A stretch of DNA of 64,000 nucleotides from an uncultured bacterium. GTDB lineage: Bacteria > Verrucomicrobiota > Lentisphaeria > Oligosphaerales > Oligosphaeraceae. The notes under the pieces are model-generated. The model did not search any database, was not told the DNA's origin, and saw nothing but the letters and a program-made list of their open reading frames with translations. This document shows, piece after piece, positions 19,415 through 29,244 of this stretch. Made by a program: the position numbers and the translations under genes. Position 1 is the stretch's first letter; every line of letters starts with the position of its first letter. Where the stretch lies: positions 1 to 64,000 of the forward strand of contig CACYQT010000012.1 in the NCBI GenBank assembly GCA_902776645.1, given 5' to 3'.

Positions 19415-21312
19415 AAACCCAATTGGCTCTGTTCCAACGTCCAGTAGATGCCGCGCTTCTCGACCAATTCAGCGTGTTTTCCCTGCTCCGCGATGTGGCC
19501 GCCATCCATGACCATGATGGAATCGGCGTCGCGAATCGTCGAAAGACGATGGGCGATGACGATGCACGTCCGCCCTTTCATCAATTGCACCATCGCGCGC
19601 TGAATCAGAAGTTCCGTACGCGTATCGACGCTGGATGTCGCCTCATCGAGAATCAGAATCGGCGGATCGGCGAGAATGGCCCGCGTGATGGAAAGCAACT
19701 GCCGCTGGCCTTGGCTCAAATTGCCGCCGTTTTCGCTCAGCACCGTGTCATAGCCGTCGGGCATGCGGCGGATGAACAAATCGGCACCGCTCAATTTGGC
19801 GGCGGCCTCCACCTCTTCATCGGTCGCGTCCAGCCGTCCAAGACGGATATTCTCCCGCATGGAACCGCTGAAAAGCTGCGTCTCCTGCAGCACCATGGCG
19901 ATGGAACGGCGCACGTCGCGCCGCGGCACATCCGTCAAATCCTTTCCGTCCAGCAGGATCTTGCCAGATTGGATGTTGTAGAATCGCATCAGCAAACTGG
20001 CGACGGTCGTCTTGCCCGCGCCCGTCGTGCCTACCAATGCAATCTTCTGGCCCGGAAGGACATGGAATGAAAAATCTTTCAAGACGGGTTCGCCTGGCTT
20101 GTAGGCGAATTCCACATGGTCGAACACCAAATCGCCTTTTATCGAATCCAGACGGCCTTCCGGCTTGACCGGCTCCTCTTCCGGTTCGTCCAAGACGGTG
20201 AACACGCGTTCCGCACCGGCCAAGGCGGACTGGATTTCATTATACTGATTCGCGATTTCTGAAACAGGTCGCGTGAACTGCCGCGAATACTGGATGAACG
20301 CCGCAATCACGCCAACCGAAATGGAGCCACGGCTCGCCAGCCAGCCGCCGCAGCCCGCCAGCAAAGCATAGCCGATGTTGTTCAAAAATGACATCAGCGG
20401 CCAGACGGAGCCCATGAGAAAACGCGTCTTCAGCCAGACGCGGCAAAGTTCCTTGTTCAGAATCGTGAAATCGCCAAGTGCCTGCTTTTCATGGTTGAAC
20501 GCCTTCACTGTCTTGCGGGCGGAAACAACTTCCTCCACATGGCCGTTCAGCAAACCGACCATCGTCTGCTGGGCCAGAAAGCATGCCCGGATCTTTTTCG
20601 ACGCGAATTTCGTCAGGAAAAAACTGCCCGGTATCGTCAGCAACGTCACACCCGTCATCAGCGGACTCATCTTCAGCATGACGAACAACGAACCGAACAC
20701 CGTGATGATGCTGCCGATGAAATTCACGACGCCGCGGGACAGCACCTGTGCGACAACTTCGATATCATTCGTCGCACGGCTAAGGATTTCACCATGGGAA
20801 TGCGTGTCAAAATACGTCAGCGGAAGCAGTTGCAGCTTCATAAAGAGCTTCTGGCGCAACAACCTTACCGTGTCCTGCGCGATTTTCGCGCTCGTCCAGC
20901 CTTGCAAAAACTGCACCAGCGTATTGAAGCCGTAGACAAACGCCATCACCGCCAGAATCTTCACGAGGCGATTCATATCGACTTGAACACCGCCGACCGA
21001 TACCTTCAGCGAATCGACCGCCTGGCCGAGAAGCCATGGTCCCGCCAAGCCGAGCAGTGTCCCAAGAAGCACAAGAACCGCCACCGCAATCATCAGCGAC
21101 AGACGGCCACGCAGGAAGCCAAGAAGCCGCTTGAACGTCGCCTTCGTATCATGGGCCTGCTCCAACTGGCGATGCCAGCCGCCCGGCCCGCCGGGGCCAC
21201 GACCCTGCGGCTTGCCGTTGGACAACTTCAAGGCCGCCAACGCCGCCAGCCGTTCCGGCAGGACGACGCCGTTGACCGTCGTTTTCTTCTCTTCTGTTTT
21301 ATGATCATCCAT
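19399..21312 (-). CDS. ABC exporter, fused permease and ATPase (MsbA-like)
   Basis: Start at 21312 (MDDHKTEEKK) is chosen over the longer frame, which would run into the upstream hairpin. 637 residues. A Gly/Pro-rich N-terminal tail is followed by a six-helix transmembrane domain (about residues 75-370) and a nucleotide-binding domain with Walker A GTTGAGKTT, Q-loop, signature LSQGQRQ, Walker B ILILDEATSSVD and IAHRLST. It acts as a homodimer or heterodimeric half-exporter for lipids, drugs or peptides; the substrate is not readable. The last five sense codons and the stop (LVASN) are encoded inside the heptamer array, so the C-terminus has been set by the repeat. Confidence 0.92.
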
Positions 21313-21361
21313 TATTTTCGCAATCCCTTCACACTGAAGGGTGTGGATATCTTTGATTTCA

Positions 21362-21380
21362 CGACGGCGAAACGCCGTCG
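21362..21380. repeat. GACGGCG palindrome (REP-like)
   Basis: CGACGGCG-AAA-CGCCGTCG, 8-bp perfect arms, followed by CTACC. The same core occurs at 24421, 24452 and 62151. It lies 10 bp after the stop of the GHL6 gene and may also work as its terminator. Confidence 0.7.
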
Positions 21381-21389
21381 CTACCACGT

Positions 21390-23408
21390 TTAATAGTTCA
21401 TGACCACCATCTGGTGGCATGTGAAACGATCGATTTTGATGACGACACGGCCCTGCTCGTCCTTTTCGAACGGCAACGGCGTTCCCTGCGGCTCCAACGT
21501 GATGGATTTCACTTCCTTAGGAGTCTTCACGGCCACTTGGACGTCTACGAGCGGATTCAAGTCTTCAATGACTTCGATCATGCCGCGGCTTGTCACACCG
21601 TCCACGTTGATGTTGCCGCCGCGCGCAACCGTGTTCGCATAAAGCAGATGCAGCACATACCGCTTGTTCTCCGTCTGGTTCATGAGATTCAGACGGGCCG
21701 TCGACGGCATGTTCGTCTCGATGGAACTTTCTCCAAGTATCAGGCGGACCGCCTTGCGCAGATATTCCGCCACGGGAACACAGCCCCAGCCGCGGTAGAT
21801 GCTGAAGACAGGATGGGCCAGATACATGACGCCGCCTTTCATGACGCCGGCGGCAAAGCCCGACGCCTCAAGGCGATACGGCGTATGCTGATGGCTGCAG
21901 AAATGCTGGTAGTCCGTCCGGTTGAAATACGTGTCATGGACATCGCCCAGACTCTTGCCGTCCTTTACCTTAATACGGTAGCCGGGCAGATACATGACCA
22001 TCGGACTCTTCACACAGTCCGGACGGACGGATTCGTCCAGCCGCACATAGTCCGGGCGGAACGGGCTGAGGCCTTTGCATTCCGCGCCGACGTCGAACAG
22101 GAACTTGCCGTCGTCGTCCAATCCGCTCTTGCCGCTCAGCAGCAGATGGCCGCCGCGGCCCAGATACGTGTCGAGCCGCTTCTTCAGCTTGGCATCGATA
22201 TGGATGTCGTCCGGCAGGATCAACAGCTTGTATTTCTTGAAATCCGCATCCAAATCAATGACATCGAACAGGAAATGGCCTTCCAGAAGGATGCGTCCCG
22301 CGCCGATGTCTCCCGGAATCTCACGCGAACTCGACGCATTGACGGCGGCCGCCGTCAGCAGGCCGATTTCCGCCACGTTGTCGACATTGTCGCACCACGG
22401 CTCCTTCTGTTCGACCTCCGCATAAGCCTGGCCGATAAGATCATAGGTGCTTTCATCCAGCTTGCCGGAGGGATGCAGCTGGTCGCCGACGCTGCATTTC
22501 GCGCCGAAGGCCATCATCGCCGCGCATTCGTAGCGAAGCGCGTTCGGATGCTTGTAGCCGCCGAATTCGCCCCACGTCGTATGGAACTTGCCTGTCATGC
22601 CGAGGAAGTCCAAATCCAACGTCTTCACGTATTTAGCGGATAGCGGGAAGTGGTCGTATCCCCAACCGCCCGTCGGCAGCGATTCGAGTTCCAAATGTGT
22701 AAAGTAATCTTTCAGTTGCTTGCGGCGGCCAGGCGTCACATGGCCTGAATTATGGAAGACCGGCATGTCCGGATTCTCGAACGTCGCCGCCGCCGTCGTC
22801 ATCTGGTAGTAGCGCTCCAACGCGAGTTCGGAGCAGCGCTGGCGGTCCTTCTGGACGTTCGGATTCAGGCCGTTCTCCCGCATGACCTCCAGGCAGTACG
22901 GGCAGCAGCATTCCGGCTGGGAGATGATGTCCAAGAAGATGCCGTCGCAGTTCGGGAAGAGATGGACGGTCTCCTTGATCTGCTCGCAGAGATAGTCCGT
23001 ATAGGGTGAATTGAAGCAGACGCGGTGGAAGCCAGCCTTCAAAGGACTTGCGACCGAAGTATTTAGCGTATTCGGATCAACATAGACGCACTGCCATTCG
23101 GGATGCTCGTCCAGAATCATGCAGTCCAGTCCGGCGGAAATATAGATCGGCACGTTGACGTCGATCTCCTTGCATGCGTCAAACTGCGCGCGAAGCAGAT
23201 CGAAGCCGAGCTTCGGATGAAGGCGGCCTTTTTCCGTGAAATGATAATGCCAGCCATGATGGCATTTCGCGAACAGCGTGATGGAATTCACATGGCCGGC
23301 CTTCAACGTTTTCTGCCATTCATCCTTGTCAAAGGCCAGTCCGATTCCAGGAATCGCCGGAGAAGTGTGGAAATCCAAATGAACTTGTCTGAAACGCAGG
23401 TGATGCAT
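21390..23408 (-). CDS. GHL6-type glycoside hydrolase-like protein with trimerisation-like domain
   Basis: 672 residues, start at 23408 behind GAGGACGG. The N-terminal half opens with HLDFHTSP and LKAGHVNSITLFAKCHHGW and continues with GIFLDIISQPECCCPYC. This fits the hypothetical glycosyl hydrolase 6 (GHL6) TIM barrel. The middle (about 360-470) reads like the beta-galactosidase trimerisation (GATase-like) fold, with LLILPDDIHIDAKLKKRLDTYLGRGGHLLLSG. A C-terminal beta domain follows. No signal peptide, so probably cytoplasmic processing of imported glycans. Substrate unknown; the fold assignment is by pattern only. Confidence 0.72.
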   Translation of the reverse strand: MHHLRFRQVHLDFHTSPAIPGIGLAFDKDEWQKTLKAGHVNSITLFAKCHHGWHYHFTEKGRLHPKLGFDLLRAQFDACKEIDVNVPIYISAGLDCMILDEHPEWQCVYVDPNTLNTSVASPLKAGFHRVCFNSPYTDYLCEQIKETVHLFPNCDGIFLDIISQPECCCPYCLEVMRENGLNPNVQKDRQRCSELALERYYQMTTAAATFENPDMPVFHNSGHVTPGRRKQLKDYFTHLELESLPTGGWGYDHFPLSAKYVKTLDLDFLGMTGKFHTTWGEFGGYKHPNALRYECAAMMAFGAKCSVGDQLHPSGKLDESTYDLIGQAYAEVEQKEPWCDNVDNVAEIGLLTAAAVNASSSREIPGDIGAGRILLEGHFLFDVIDLDADFKKYKLLILPDDIHIDAKLKKRLDTYLGRGGHLLLSGKSGLDDDGKFLFDVGAECKGLSPFRPDYVRLDESVRPDCVKSPMVMYLPGYRIKVKDGKSLGDVHDTYFNRTDYQHFCSHQHTPYRLEASGFAAGVMKGGVMYLAHPVFSIYRGWGCVPVAEYLRKAVRLILGESSIETNMPSTARLNLMNQTENKRYVLHLLYANTVARGGNINVDGVTSRGMIEVIEDLNPLVDVQVAVKTPKEVKSITLEPQGTPLPFEKDEQGRVVIKIDRFTCHQMVVMNY

Positions 23409-23698
23409 AAACCGTCCTCAATGCCCAAAATGATCCAAAACACATGACACTTTTTCATCTAAAGATGAAATGTCAAAATCTATAATAAAATCCATCATCC
23501 TATAAAAAACAAACATCATTTAAGAATTTCATGGAAAAAAGAACGGAAAAAGACAAAACATCGGTCATTTTTCCTTCCTTTTCGTCGCTTTTGTCCCTTT
23601 TGTCCCTTTCACTTCATCCCATAAAGAATTGACTTTCTCTGAAAATCGCCTAAATTTTCATCAGGAAACCATATAATCAGACAAGAAAAGGAACAACC
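23409..23698. other. AT-rich divergent intergenic region
   Basis: 290 bp between the divergent GHL6 and HAD genes. It contains the dyad at 23445-23475, A/T runs, a short CTTTTGTCC 9-bp repeat (23588-23614) and, on the plus strand, TTGACT (23629-23634) 17 bp before AAATTT as a possible HAD promoter. Confidence 0.45.
23445..23475. promoter_or_regulatory. Operator-like dyad upstream of GHL6
   Basis: TGACA, then TTTCATCT-AA-AGATGAAA, then TGTCA: nested inverted repeats 37 bp before the GHL6 start. A minus-strand TATTAT lies just beyond it, so the dyad would sit over the transcription start. The regulator is unknown. Confidence 0.35.
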
Positions 23699-24409
23699 AT
23701 GCTGAAAGTCATCGCATTCGATCTGGACGGAACCCTCACGCAACACAAGACGCCGCTGGACGACCAAAACCGCCACGCCTTGGAGGAGCTGTCGAAAAAA
23801 TACAAACTTCTGATGGTCGGTGCTGGACAGGTCATGCGCATCTTCAACCAGATGGGCGGCTTTCCGATCGACATCATCGGCAACTACGGCCTCCAGTTCG
23901 GCAAATACAACCACGCCACCAAGCAGATGGACATCGTCCGCGATCTGACGCTCCCCTGCGACCGTGAAAGCGTCGCCAATCGTATTGAGCAACTCCGTGT
24001 CAAATACGGATTTACGCAATACGCGGGCGAAAGCGTCGAATACCATCCGTCCGGCTGCGTCACTTTCCCGCTCATCGGCACGAAGGCCAAGCAGGAGGAC
24101 AAGCTCGCGTTCGATCCCACGCGTGAAAAACGCCGCAAATTCTACGACGATGTCGTCAAGACGTTCAGCGACTATGTCGTCTTCATCGGCGGCTCCTCCT
24201 CTTTCGATTTCGCCCCCAAGCCGTACGACAAACGCTATGCGTTGGATTTGTACTGCAAGGAAAACGGCCTAAGCCACGACGAACTCGCCTATTGCGGAGA
24301 CGACTACGGCCTCGGCGGCAATGACGAGGCCGTCTACAAATCCGATTTCAAGTTCATCTGCGTCGACGACTACCGCACATTCCCGCAGAAAATCGCCGAA
24401 CTGCTGTAA
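23699..24409 (+). CDS. HAD-superfamily phosphatase/phosphomannomutase-like (IIB)
   Basis: 236 residues, start behind AAAAGGAAC. HAD motif I is FDLDGTLT (residues 7-14, two Asp), motif II-like LMVGAGQVM, and motif IV in YCGDDYGLGGNDEAV. The size of the cap region and the FPLIGTKAKQEDKLAFDP stretch resemble the type IIB group that includes eukaryotic-type phosphomannomutases and sugar phosphatases. It is probably a cytoplasmic sugar-phosphate phosphatase or phosphomutase. Divergent from GHL6, followed by two GACGGCG palindromes. Confidence 0.82.
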   Translation: MLKVIAFDLDGTLTQHKTPLDDQNRHALEELSKKYKLLMVGAGQVMRIFNQMGGFPIDIIGNYGLQFGKYNHATKQMDIVRDLTLPCDRESVANRIEQLRVKYGFTQYAGESVEYHPSGCVTFPLIGTKAKQEDKLAFDPTREKRRKFYDDVVKTFSDYVVFIGGSSSFDFAPKPYDKRYALDLYCKENGLSHDELAYCGDDYGLGGNDEAVYKSDFKFICVDDYRTFPQKIAELL

Positions 24410-24415
24410 CGTGAA

Positions 24416-24476
24416 GGTAGCGACGGCGTCCACGCCGTCGAGCGTTTGTAGCGACGGCGGAGAACCGCCGCCGCCA
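24416..24476. repeat. Pair of GACGGCG palindromes (REP-like)
   Basis: GTAGCGACGGCG-TCCA-CGCCGTCG (24418-24440) and GTAGCGACGGCGG-AGAA-CCGCCGCCG (24448-24473), tandem copies of one element between convergent genes. They resemble the elements at 21362 and 62145. Confidence 0.75.
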
Positions 24477-24482
24477 CCTCTG

Positions 24483-25967
24483 TCATTTCCCTTCCAGCAC
24501 AATCGTGTTCACAAGCCGCAGCTCGCCTGCGGCTTTCCCTGTCATCTGCACAATCCGCATGCCGACCTGCAGGTCGTCGACCGTCCCGAACTGGCGGCGG
24601 TAAACCTTAAACTTCTCCGACAGTTTCAACGGCCACAACGTCTTCTGCTGCTGGCCGTTGCGGATGGTTTCCACGCTCCAGCCGTTTTCCGTTCTCTTCA
24701 GCGTCGAATTCAAGAATGAAATATTCCCCAACGCCATGCGGCCGTATGACTTGTCCAATATGACCAGCTTGTCCAGCGTGACGTCCGTCTCGTCGTTCCG
24801 CTTGCCGTAGCCGTTCACGATCTGCCCGTCCGCCATATCCGCGACGGTCACTTCCTTTTCGGATTTGACGGTCGTTTTTTCACTCAACTGGATTTCCATC
24901 TCCTTCCCGTCGCGCTCCACGATCCAGCGGCCCTTTCCGAGATTCTTCACAAGCTTTCCGGAATTGATATTCAGCATCCAATACAGCGAATCGTCCGGAT
25001 GGGCGGCCTCCCAGGCCAATAACGCGTCATAGCGCTCCTTGCAAGCCGCGTCGTCCAATCCTTTTAGATATTTGTCGTAGAAACGGATCACCGCCGGACG
25101 GATTTCCTTTGGATAGTTGGCATCTCCAGGCCGTTGCAACGCAAATGTATGGCCGACGCCGGGGATCAGCATCAATTCGTTCACGATGCCGGCGGCGTCC
25201 AACGCCGCCTTCATGTCTCGAGCCTGCCACCAATCGACCGTCGTATCCGCAAGTCCATGCAGCTGAAGGATCGGCGGATCGTTCTTGTCCAGCTGGTACA
25301 TTGGCGACGCGAATTTCCAGCGTTCGGGATCCTCTTCGATCTTCGCGCCGACGAACGCGGGCTTTCTGTATTTCCCGTCAATCGGCGTGCCGTCTTTCTG
25401 CATATAGCGCCATTTCGCCAAGTCCATGATTCCGTACAGGTTGACGCCTGCCTGGATGCTTGTGTCGACATTGCCGTAGGGCGACGTCGGCTCCAAGCCC
25501 ATGTCCTTTCCGCCGACCGCCAGCAACGTCGACAGATGGCCGCCCGCCGAACCGCCGATGCAACCGATCTTGTCTGGAATGACATGCAGTTTCTCCGCGT
25601 TCACACGCATCCACTGGACGGCCGTCTTGCAGTCCATGAAATTGCGCGGCCATGTTCCTTTCCCGTTCTTGCTCAACACATAGTCGATACTGATGCACAC
25701 ATAGCCCATGCGCACGAGATTGGACGCGATGTTGATTTCCCGCGCCGCGTCCCGCTGGCCGCCCGTCCAGCCGCCGCCATGGATGATGACGACGCCTGGA
25801 AAGCGATCCTCCGGCTTCGCGTCCGCCGGATAATACACGTCCAGCAGTTCGTTCCGCCCTTTCTCGAGATATGGCACGTTCTCATGGATGCCGATTCTGT
25901 AGATCGGCCAGTCTTTTCCAAATAACGCCGCGCAAAGACAAAGCAGCAACACATATTTCTTCAGCAT
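24483..25967 (-). CDS. Secreted BD-FAE-like esterase with C-terminal extension
   Basis: 494 residues, start behind AAAAGGAATC; signal peptide MLKKYVLLLCLCAALFG. Esterase domain (about 25-300): VVIIHGGGWTGGQRD oxyanion block, GCIGGSAGGHLSTLL nucleophile elbow, HGLADTTVDWWQA with the acid, and PGVGHTFALQ with the His. This is the bifunctional feruloyl/acetyl-xylan esterase-like family, acting on plant or host polysaccharide esters. The last 160-190 residues form an additional beta-rich domain rich in charged residues (KEVTVADMADGQIVNGYGK), which I do not recognise. Confidence 0.85.
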   Translation of the reverse strand: MLKKYVLLLCLCAALFGKDWPIYRIGIHENVPYLEKGRNELLDVYYPADAKPEDRFPGVVIIHGGGWTGGQRDAAREINIASNLVRMGYVCISIDYVLSKNGKGTWPRNFMDCKTAVQWMRVNAEKLHVIPDKIGCIGGSAGGHLSTLLAVGGKDMGLEPTSPYGNVDTSIQAGVNLYGIMDLAKWRYMQKDGTPIDGKYRKPAFVGAKIEEDPERWKFASPMYQLDKNDPPILQLHGLADTTVDWWQARDMKAALDAAGIVNELMLIPGVGHTFALQRPGDANYPKEIRPAVIRFYDKYLKGLDDAACKERYDALLAWEAAHPDDSLYWMLNINSGKLVKNLGKGRWIVERDGKEMEIQLSEKTTVKSEKEVTVADMADGQIVNGYGKRNDETDVTLDKLVILDKSYGRMALGNISFLNSTLKRTENGWSVETIRNGQQQKTLWPLKLSEKFKVYRRQFGTVDDLQVGMRIVQMTGKAAGELRLVNTIVLEGK

Positions 25968-26049
25968 GATGATTCCTTTTGTTCAAGCCCAAAACTCTTC
26001 CATGACCACCCATTCCCGTCCATTTTCGCAATACTATTATTAATATAGC

Positions 26050-26078
26050 TTGACTTCCCTATTGTTCTGCGTTATTTT
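26050..26078 (+). promoter_or_regulatory. Putative promoter for 26117-29214 genes
   Basis: TTGACT (26050-26055), 17-bp spacer, TATTTT (26073-26078), about 38 bp before the start at 26117. Confidence 0.4.
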
Positions 26079-26116
26079 GATAGAAAAACATTGTCCAATT
26101 CATTTTTCACGGAAAT

Positions 26117-26593
26117 ATGAAACGCCTTCTGTCCATCCTGTTCGTTCTGTCGCTGGCCGCCATGGCCGACGATTTCACGATTCGCATTCGCATGGACAAC
26201 GCGCAGATTGAAGAAGTCATTCTCGGCTGCGCGGCCAAAGCGACGGATCAATACGACAAAGGGCTGGATGTCTACGCGCCGCCCATGTCCATGGGGACCG
26301 CCATCGCGGGGCTCCTCCTGAACCGCCAGTCACAGATGATCCTCTACAAGGACATCCGTTCCGCCAAACTTCCGCAGACATGGCTGCTGGACTGCAAACT
26401 AGAGAAAAACAAACCGCTTACTCTCTCATGGAAGCCCGAAACGCTTCCCAAAGGCATCGTCTGCTCCATCCAGCCGCCCAGGCAGCGGCCGATGGACATG
26501 CGCAAGACTTCCAAATGCAAGATCATTGAAAACGGCGTCATCGCCATAACGTTCACCCAAAACACCTTAGAAAAAACATCGGAGCAAAAATGA
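26117..26593 (+). CDS. Small secreted protein of unknown function
   Basis: 158 residues with a signal peptide (MKRLLSILFVLSLAAMA) and a mature part of about 140 residues. It begins FTIRIRMDNAQIEEVILGCAAK, a pattern that loosely recalls the short secretin/STN-type domains, in which a beta strand is followed by a helix used for self-assembly. I do not recognise the family. Its TGA overlaps the ATG of the next gene (ATGA at 26590-26593), so translation is coupled to the dehydrogenase. That pairing of an exported protein with a cytoplasmic polyol dehydrogenase is unexpected. Confidence 0.75.
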   Translation: MKRLLSILFVLSLAAMADDFTIRIRMDNAQIEEVILGCAAKATDQYDKGLDVYAPPMSMGTAIAGLLLNRQSQMILYKDIRSAKLPQTWLLDCKLEKNKPLTLSWKPETLPKGIVCSIQPPRQRPMDMRKTSKCKIIENGVIAITFTQNTLEKTSEQK

Positions 26594-27780
26594 AAGGCAA
26601 AGCAGTGATGTTCGGGGCCGGCAATATCGGCCGCGGTTTCATCGGTCAGTTGTTCAGCGAATCCGGATACGAAGTCGTCTTCGTCGATGTCGTCCAGGAG
26701 CTGCTGGATTTGTTCAACAAAGAGCATCACTATCGCCTTCAGACCGTCAGCAACGAAGGTTCGAAGGATTATTCCATCGGCCCGGTCAGCGGCGTGGACA
26801 GCCGCAACCAGGCCGCCGTCGCGGAAGCGGTCGCTGAGGCCTCCATCTGCGCGACCGCCGTCGGCGCGAATGTATTGAAATTCGTCGCGCCGAATCTTGC
26901 GGCGGGCCTCGCCCTTCGCGCGAAACGCAATCTGCCGCCCATCAACGTGATCGTCTGCGAAAACCTCCACGGCGCGCCCGAATATCTGCGCGGCCTTCTG
27001 GAACAGAGCATTCCGGAGGAAGCGAAGTCCTATCTCGCTGAAAAGACGGGTCTTGTCGAAACCGTCATCGGCCGTATGGTTCCCGCGCCGACGCCTGAGA
27101 TGCGCGCGGAAGACATCGGCTGGATCAAAGTCGAACCATACAAGGAGCTGCCAGTCAAGCGTTCAGGCTTCGTTGGACCGATTCCGGACATCGTCGCCAT
27201 GACTCCCTATGACGATTTCGACGTGTTCGGCGCACGGAAGCTCTACGTCCACAACTGTGGCCATGCCTTGATGTCCTACGTCGCCTATCAGCGTGGCTAT
27301 GAATATGCCTACGAGGCACTTGAGGACAAAGAGATCCGCTCGTTCATGCTCGCCGGCCTGCGCGAAAGCGTCGATGGCATCTGCGCGAAATTCAAGGCGG
27401 ATCGTGATTGGCTGTACGCCCATGTCGATGACCTGCTCAAACGCTTCGCCAACAGAAGCTTGGGCGACACCGTCTATCGTCTTGGCCGCGATCCGATCCG
27501 CAAGCTCGCGGCGGAGGACCGCCTTGTCGGCGCCGCCAATCTCGCCGTCGAAGGCGGCGGCAAGCCCGTCCATCTGGCGTGGGGCATCGCGGCGGCGTTG
27601 CTCTTCAATCCGGCGGACGACCCCAGCGCCCCCGCCCTGCAGGCGAAGATCAAAGAGAAAGGCGTCGAGGCCACGCTTGCGGAAGTCTCTGGAATCCAAA
27701 AGGATTCCGTCCTCGGCAAGCTTGTCTTGGACGCCTACGCGAAGCTTCTCGTCAATCCCAAAGCCATTCCCGCACAATAA
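26590..27780 (+). CDS. mtlD: Mannitol-1-phosphate 5-dehydrogenase-like polyol dehydrogenase
   Basis: 396 residues. N-terminal NAD-binding Rossmann motif VMFGAGNIGRGFIG, then VIVCENLHGA. The C-terminal domain has the long-chain mannitol dehydrogenase active-site pattern in KLYVHNCGHALMSY (Lys, then HN, then His). It interconverts fructose-6-phosphate and mannitol-1-phosphate with NAD(H), or a related sugar-phosphate/polyol pair. No mannitol PTS is nearby, so the exact substrate is open. First codon overlaps the preceding gene; a FAD-linked oxidase follows 21 bp downstream, suggesting a three-gene unit. Confidence 0.85.
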   Translation: MKGKAVMFGAGNIGRGFIGQLFSESGYEVVFVDVVQELLDLFNKEHHYRLQTVSNEGSKDYSIGPVSGVDSRNQAAVAEAVAEASICATAVGANVLKFVAPNLAAGLALRAKRNLPPINVIVCENLHGAPEYLRGLLEQSIPEEAKSYLAEKTGLVETVIGRMVPAPTPEMRAEDIGWIKVEPYKELPVKRSGFVGPIPDIVAMTPYDDFDVFGARKLYVHNCGHALMSYVAYQRGYEYAYEALEDKEIRSFMLAGLRESVDGICAKFKADRDWLYAHVDDLLKRFANRSLGDTVYRLGRDPIRKLAAEDRLVGAANLAVEGGGKPVHLAWGIAAALLFNPADDPSAPALQAKIKEKGVEATLAEVSGIQKDSVLGKLVLDAYAKLLVNPKAIPAQ

Positions 27781-27801
27781 CTCAAACGGATCGTTCATAC
27801 C

Positions 27802-29214
27802 ATGCCCGAATACAACCAAGTCACAGAATCCATCGCACAGGAACTCATCGGCATCTTCGGTGCCGCAAACGTCTATTACAATGACGCGGAACGACTTGAG
27901 CCATACGCCCATGACGAGGCGGCCGGCTGCGCGACACGCGTTCCCGAAGCCGTCGTCCGCCCGAAATCGGCGGAGGAAATCTCGCAGCTCATGAAACTCG
28001 CCAACCGTGAGAAGATTCCCGTCACCGCCCGCGGCGCGGGCAGCGGCCTCTCCGGCGGCGCCGTGCCGATCCACGGCGGCATCGTCCTCGACTGCTGCCG
28101 CATGAACCATATTCTCGACGTCGACAAGGCGAACATGACCGTCACCGTCGAGCCCGGCGTCATCACAAGCGAAATCAACGAGATGCTCCGTCCGCACGGC
28201 CTGTTCTACGCAGGCTATCCGATGAGCCTTGAGACATGCACGATCGGCGGAAACGTCGCGGAGAACGCAGGCGGCGGCAAGGCCGTCAAATACGGTGTCA
28301 CAGGACGCTATGTCCTTGGTTTGGAAATGGTTTCGCCGACGGGAGACATCGTCATGCTCGGTGGCAAGCTCGTGAAGGACGTCTCCGGCCTCAATCTTCT
28401 CCAGCTGATGATCGGCTCGGAAGGCATCCTCGGCGTCTTCACGAAAATCATTTTGAAACTGCTGCCGCTGCCGAAGGCGTCCGTGGACATGCTCTGTCTG
28501 TTCAATTCCATCGGCGAAGCCATCGGCGCCGTGCCGAAAATCATGACGGAAGGCGGCGTCATCCCGACCGCCGTGGAATTCATGGACAAGCTCTCCTTCC
28601 AGACTGCCTGCCAATACCTTAATGAAACGTTGCCCTGCCAGGATTCCGGTGCCATGCTGCTCATCACCATCGACGGCGCGGACGCCGCGCAAGTCGAACA
28701 CGACTACGACGTCATCGGCGAACAATGCCTGAAGGCGGGCGCGACGCAAGTCTATGTCGCCGACACGAAAGCGAACAGCGAACGCATCTGGCGAATCCGC
28801 CGCTCCGTAGCCGAAGCCTTCAAAGTCTTCTCGCCGAACCAGAGCCTTGAAGACATCGTCGTCCCGATCGCTTCCATTCCGGACATGAGCGCCGCAATCG
28901 ACCGCATATCAAAGAAATACGGCGTCCTCATCCCGTGCTACGGCCATGCCGGCGACGGCAATCTCCACGCCACGCCCGTCATGCCGCCCGAATGGACGCT
29001 TGAAAAATGGCAGGAGACGCTCCCCGCCCTGCTCATGGATCTTTACGAGCAAACAATCGCCCTCGGCGGCCACATCTCCGGCGAGCACGGCATCGGCCAC
29101 AAGCGGAAAAAGTACATGCTCAAACTGGCGGACAAAGGCTTCCTCACGATGATGCAGGCCGTCAAAAACGGCCTCGACCCCAACGGCATCCTCAACCCCG
29201 GCAAGATTTTCTGA
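27802..29214 (+). CDS. glcD: FAD-linked oxidase, glycolate/D-lactate oxidase subunit type
   Basis: 470 residues. FAD_binding_4 domain with VTARGAGSGLSGGAVPIHGG and a second flavin-contact block GNVAENAGGGKAVKYGV, then the FAD-oxidase C-terminal domain with CYGHAGDGNLHATP and SGEHGIGHKRKKYM. This is the GlcD/DLD family, oxidising glycolate or D-lactate and passing electrons to quinone or a partner Fe-S subunit. No GlcE/GlcF partner is seen. Cytoplasmic or membrane-peripheral. Downstream of the mtlD-like gene in the same direction. Confidence 0.92.
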   Translation: MPEYNQVTESIAQELIGIFGAANVYYNDAERLEPYAHDEAAGCATRVPEAVVRPKSAEEISQLMKLANREKIPVTARGAGSGLSGGAVPIHGGIVLDCCRMNHILDVDKANMTVTVEPGVITSEINEMLRPHGLFYAGYPMSLETCTIGGNVAENAGGGKAVKYGVTGRYVLGLEMVSPTGDIVMLGGKLVKDVSGLNLLQLMIGSEGILGVFTKIILKLLPLPKASVDMLCLFNSIGEAIGAVPKIMTEGGVIPTAVEFMDKLSFQTACQYLNETLPCQDSGAMLLITIDGADAAQVEHDYDVIGEQCLKAGATQVYVADTKANSERIWRIRRSVAEAFKVFSPNQSLEDIVVPIASIPDMSAAIDRISKKYGVLIPCYGHAGDGNLHATPVMPPEWTLEKWQETLPALLMDLYEQTIALGGHISGEHGIGHKRKKYMLKLADKGFLTMMQAVKNGLDPNGILNPGKIF

Positions 29215-29244
29215 TATAAACCCAACCATCAACAGGAGAACAAC

